From NCBI RefSeq assembly GCF_900155615.1, contig NZ_FUHT01000004.1, positions 1 to 64,000 on the forward strand: 64,000 nucleotides of DNA, written 5' to 3'. The translations under genes and the position numbers were made by a program. This stretch comes from Massiliimalia massiliensis. Lineage in GTDB: Bacteria > Bacillota > Clostridia > Oscillospirales > Ruminococcaceae. The notes under the pieces are model-generated. The model saw nothing but the letters and a program-made list of their open reading frames with translations, was not told the origin of the DNA and did no database searches. Below are positions 61,501-64,000 of this stretch, piece after piece. Within the stretch, counting starts at the first letter, position 1, and each line of letters starts with the position of its first letter.

Positions 61501-64000
61501 GAGAATCCGGAAGCATTTCCGCCATCGCGTCGACCTGCCGGTCAATCGGGAGATCGGAATAGGGAAGATGATAATGGCTTGGACGCTCAAAAAGGCGGTA
61601 ACGGTCTGGCGCAGAAACCGCACTCAGGTTTTCCAGCAGGCAGGAATCATCCCGCAGGATTTCTCTGACTATAGTAATTAGACTTCTGGAATAGAGGGAA
61701 ACTGTATCTGCGGCAAAAAGATGATCCGCATATTCCAGCCGGAACTGATAGCATCCGCCGGATTTGGCAACCTCCAGATTCAGATCTACCTTCGCGCTTT
61801 TTGCCGGGACAGGCTCAGGTGCTGCTGTTTGGCCCGCAAAAGTAAAGCCGTCCACCTCAACCGGGCGCATGGAAATAATGGTATTATAAAGCGGATTCTG
61901 CCCTTGTACCCGTTCCGTACCGGAGAGGGTGACAATTTCATCCAGTGGAAAAAACGGATGGTCAAGCAGACCGACGATAGTGTCCTTTACAGCCGCCAGA
62001 TAATCGGCGAGTGTAAGCCCCTCTTTCGGGGTAAGGCGCAGTGGCAGAGTGTTGACAAACAGGCCGGCAGTTTCCGAAACAGACGGATAACGACGGCTGG
62101 AAACAGGCGTTCCGACAAAGAAATCCTTGCTGCCGGAAAGCTTGGACAGGAAAACTCCGAAGGCGGCGGCAAAGAACATATAAGGAGTCAAACCGCGCTG
62201 TTCGCAATATTGTTCACAGGAGAGGCTTTCCGCTTCACTGAGTGAAAAAGAAAGCTCTGTTCCGGTGTAGTCGAACTGTTTTGGCCGGGGAAAGTCGGTC
62301 GGGATGTCCGGCAGGGAAGGTGCGTTTTGCATCTGTTCCTGCCAATAGCCGCGTTCCTCACCGGACAGCCGCGCGCTGTTTTCCTTGAGCCACTGAGCAT
62401 AATCAAGGTAGGTAATATTCGGCAGGGACAGTGTCTCGCCGCGATAGAGCATGTCTAGATGCTGGAGAGTCGCCGCGGCAGTTACCGCGTCGCCGGCAAT
62501 GTGATGCAGGTCGACCATGATTACCGCCTCATCCTGGCCGGACTGCCACAGGGCGGCTCTTAACAGGGGTGGACGCGACAAATCAAAGGGGCGGATAAAC
62601 GCCTCTTTGGCTTCTTCTAATGGAATATCCCGGTAGATAGTAAAATCAGCCCTGCAGATTTCGCAGATCTTTTGCCCGATCCCATCTTTCTGCGGTAGAA
62701 ACGCCGCCCGGAAGAGAGGTTCCAGATCAATCAGCTTTTGTACGGCAGCCTCCAGTCTCATCGGGTCAATCGGCCCGGCCACATGGAATCCGCACGGCAT
62801 ATTGTAGGAGGTGCTGTCAGGCGACATCTGCGTTTCAAAATAGATGCCAAGCTGTGCCGGCGTTAAAGGATAGACTTCCAACGGCGCGGACTTTTGGATT
62901 TCAGCGTAGGATGGCTCTGGTTCTCCTGCGCCTTCCAGCCGGGTTGCAAGGCGGAGCGCTGTCCGGCAGGCATACAGGTCTGCAACGCGCAGCCGCACCC
63001 CAAACACTGATTCGAGCTCAGAGAGGGTTTCCAGCGCATTGAGCGAGTCTCCGCCGCAGAGGAAATAATCGTCCGAGGCCGATAGGTCAGCACGCTTCAG
63101 CACATTCTGGAAAACTGATAAAACCGTTTGGGCGGCGGCGCTGGCGGTTGCCTGCCCTGTATAGCTTTTCTGGATCACCGGGAAAGGAAGGCGGGCATAG
63201 TCCACCTTGCCGTTCGGCGTCAACGGGACGGAGGGAATTGACTGGAAAATCGCGGGGATCATGTATCCCGGCAGATAGGTCGCAGAAAATTCCAGCAGTT
63301 CGGATTCAGTTACAAACTGGCCGGCAGCATAATAGGCGACCAGCATCGACTGACCGTCTACATTCAACAACCGTACCACAGCCTGGCGGATCGCCGGATG
63401 CTGCATCAGGCAGGATGCGATTTCATCCAGCTCGATCCGCTGTCCGCGCAGCTTGACCTGCCCGTCTTCCCGGCCCTTGAGAATCAGTTCGCCGTTTTCT
63501 GTCCAGGCGGCAAGATCTCCGGTTCGGTAAATCCGTTCCTCCGGCTCGAATGGGCTGGGCAGGAATGCTTTGTCAGTAAGCTCGGGAGCGTTGTGATAGC
63601 CGCGTCCGACACAAAGCCCCCCAATGTATAAATCCCCATAAACACCGATTGGCAGGGGTTTTAAATGTTTGTCCAGAATGTAGCAGCGGCAGTTTCGCAT
63701 CGGCGCGCCGACACTGATCACCGGAACCGCGTTAAGAAGACTGGTACTGACTCCAATCGTGGCTTCGGAGGGGCCGTATTGGTTATAAATCCTTGCGCCG
63801 GTACATCTGGAAAGGGTTTTTAATAGGCTGCTCGGGAATGCTTCGCCGCCGCAGATGATCGATTCCAAACGATTGGCAGCGCGGAAAAAGTCCGTATTTT
63901 TCAAATAAGCGGTCAGACGCGAAGGAGTAACCGCCAGGAAACCGACACCATAGGACTGGATCAGTGCCGCGATTTGAGCCGGATCCTCCTGTGCCTCCTC
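58583..64000 (-). CDS. Non-ribosomal peptide synthetase with terminal reductase (5' end outside window)
   Basis: The frame is open to the window edge: codons beyond 63904 read in frame through 64000. The N-terminus is therefore missing. Order from the N-terminal side: adenylation 1 (partial, about 64000-63180; YGPSEATIG, RTGDLA), carrier 1 (GGDSL, about 63045), condensation (HHIAGDA, about 62500), adenylation 2 (FTSGSTGNPKG, about 61090; YGPTEVT), a Pro/Thr-rich linker, carrier 2 (GGTSL, about 59875) and a terminal NAD(P)H reductase (GGTGFFGS, about 59620; YLRGK). The condensation motif lacks the final Gly of HHxxxDG. Reductive release gives a peptide aldehyde or alcohol. At least two amino acids are built in. 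Confidence 0.9.
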   Translation of the reverse strand, partial: EEAQEDPAQIAALIQSYGVGFLAVTPSRLTAYLKNTDFFRAANRLESIICGGEAFPSSLLKTLSRCTGARIYNQYGPSEATIGVSTSLLNAVPVISVGAPMRNCRCYILDKHLKPLPIGVYGDLYIGGLCVGRGYHNAPELTDKAFLPSPFEPEERIYRTGDLAAWTENGELILKGREDGQVKLRGQRIELDEIASCLMQHPAIRQAVVRLLNVDGQSMLVAYYAAGQFVTESELLEFSATYLPGYMIPAIFQSIPSVPLTPNGKVDYARLPFPVIQKSYTGQATASAAAQTVLSVFQNVLKRADLSASDDYFLCGGDSLNALETLSELESVFGVRLRVADLYACRTALRLATRLEGAGEPEPSYAEIQKSAPLEVYPLTPAQLGIYFETQMSPDSTSYNMPCGFHVAGPIDPMRLEAAVQKLIDLEPLFRAAFLPQKDGIGQKICEICRADFTIYRDIPLEEAKEAFIRPFDLSRPPLLRAALWQSGQDEAVIMVDLHHIAGDAVTAAATLQHLDMLYRGETLSLPNITYLDYAQWLKENSARLSGEERGYWQEQMQNAPSLPDIPTDFPRPKQFDYTGTELSFSLSEAESLSCEQYCEQRGLTPYMFFAAAFGVFLSKLSGSKDFFVGTPVSSRRYPSVSETAGLFVNTLPLRLTPKEGLTLADYLAAVKDTIVGLLDHPFFPLDEIVTLSGTERVQGQNPLYNTIISMRPVEVDGFTFAGQTAAPEPVPAKSAKVDLNLEVAKSGGCYQFRLEYADHLFAADTVSLYSRSLITIVREILRDDSCLLENLSAVSAPDRYRLFERPSHYHLPYSDLPIDRQVDAMAEMLPDSPAFIFHDEVMTFSELKARSDALAALLLEQGIGPRDAVGLLCRRGPELPVAMMAVLKTGAAYVPMLPNFPENRLHYMVEISGVTLTLCDQKTMENLPQELPCRFMEINPSYESPRAFQPPEGRDIDDTCFILFTSGSTGNPKGVMIRHRSICNLIAVLDPILSSIDGGFLCTANSIFDIFTTETLIAMAYGKYSVMADEEEMMLPWKVAELITKHRVGMIEFTPSRAQLFLNNHVFFEAIQSMPVAMMCGEVLPPQLLQMLRDAKCQRIFNLYGPTEVTVYCTMDEVTHADRITVGRMYPNCRGYVLDEAMRPVMPTASGELYFSGDCVANGYVGRKDLTKEMFLPDPFFPGATMYRSGDIVRLLPDGRIDFLGRRDHQIKLNGQRIELSEITQKILDSGYAAHAATIVKKDGSFMVLASFVEGKPGCSFDAAALRGYLKKELPAYMVPSEIHLLSALPCTASGKLDLKKLENWAPEQPETTDTPPASVPESIPTETPQGHTDNKTVFPAPEMPENSSLESLWAEVLSKEQIDPQISFFEQGGTSLAALTLLSSYFNQGLSMTLAEFYEHPTLQAQLSFFGLKEETQAKMAEITLQAAEPPAISPKTDIQPQVITASSKEAVFLTGGTGFFGSHLIRALLDEGYPKLFALVRGENPARLYETLAWYFGSGWLKSNRAKIVPIQGDLLQPGFGIPDTLSEELSKQISYVIHAAADVRHYASDGLAELTNRGGTANAISFARRAQAKLIHISTISLGGEYLLGSPKTVRDFTEQDFEIGQNWRDNVYLRGKYAAEQLVREAAQNGLSAVILRIGRLVGRSSDGVFQKNASTNAFWGLVSGICCLSKISTDLAQLPLEMTAVDECARAAVLLMQSCGPVYHLFNPQVLPIREILAQLGKSFQEVDRETFEQHLKERSRSADGVKIAPLLSQYYRLMQVPFRITPVCTLTEQSLAAHQFYWKKPDPRKLLQSFFEDE

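Noticed and set aside
1-64000. CRISPR arrays, rRNA or tRNA genes, prophage
   Set aside because: I saw no regularly spaced direct repeats, no tRNA cloverleaf and no phage structural genes in either strand. A tRNA or Rfam scan was not possible here.

Overview
The window looks like a chromosomal segment of a gut-type Clostridia (Bacillota; Lachnospiraceae or Oscillospiraceae-like). The basis is the strong AGGAGG-type ribosome sites, TTGACA/TATAAT promoters, frequent short-stem bidirectional terminators, two msm-type sugar ABC importers with no ATPase gene of their own, several LacI regulators, ferredoxin-fused oxidoreductases and a reductase-terminated NRPS. Species cannot be fixed from sequence alone. 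The first 5.6 kb is more AT-rich than the rest.

Layout. 1-145: 3' end of an IS200-type transposase gene with its end hairpins. 0.5-4.8 kb: TetR plus a cation/proton antiporter, then a LysR and O-acetylhomoserine sulfhydrylase (metY). 5.6-16.2 kb: an alpha-glucoside/alpha-galactoside locus behind a consensus promoter with a LacI-type operator: sucrose phosphorylase, sugar-binding lipoprotein, two permeases, LacI, an ADP-ribosylglycohydrolase-family protein, a GH13 glucosidase and a GH27 enzyme. Raffinose-type sugars fit: GH27 frees galactose, and sucrose phosphorylase splits the sucrose. 16.2-18.8 kb: a Sel1-repeat protein among gene remnants. 18.8-35.1 kb: a two-armed sugar regulon around 27.1-27.95 kb. 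The minus arm has a binding protein, two permeases, a FucI-like isomerase, a GHL6/GH151-like hydrolase and LacI. The plus arm has a class II aldolase-like protein, RpiB-like and TIM-like isomerases, a GH140-like protein, LacI, an FGGY kinase and a PPi-type phosphofructokinase. The isomerases look more like the erythritol enzymes EryI and EryH than housekeeping RpiB and TIM, so the substrate is probably unusual.

35.2-41 kb: a cupin/ferredoxin/Crp trio, AraC divergent from a GH4 alpha-galactosidase, and a metallo-beta-lactamase fused to a dead esterase-like domain. 41-52 kb: housekeeping and stress genes (TrkH/TrkA, ferredoxin-type aldo/keto reductase with MerR, CarD-like protein, FAD-Rieske oxidoreductase, SOD, Na/Pi transporter, DUF368 lipid-carrier transporter). 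The aldo/keto reductase gene contains an Illumina flow-cell oligonucleotide, so this stretch of the assembly is artefactual.

51.9-52.7 kb is a second, complete IS200-type element. It abuts the end of a minus-strand operon that fills the rest of the window: an NRPS open at the window edge (A-PCP-C-A-PCP-reductase), a membrane histidine kinase, an HD-GYP response regulator, an acyl-AMP ligase, a free carrier protein and an Sfp-type phosphopantetheinyl transferase. The parts suggest an N-acylated peptide aldehyde, or a pyrazinone derived from one, made by an operon that carries its own two-component system. This operon and the two-armed sugar regulon are the most interesting systems here.
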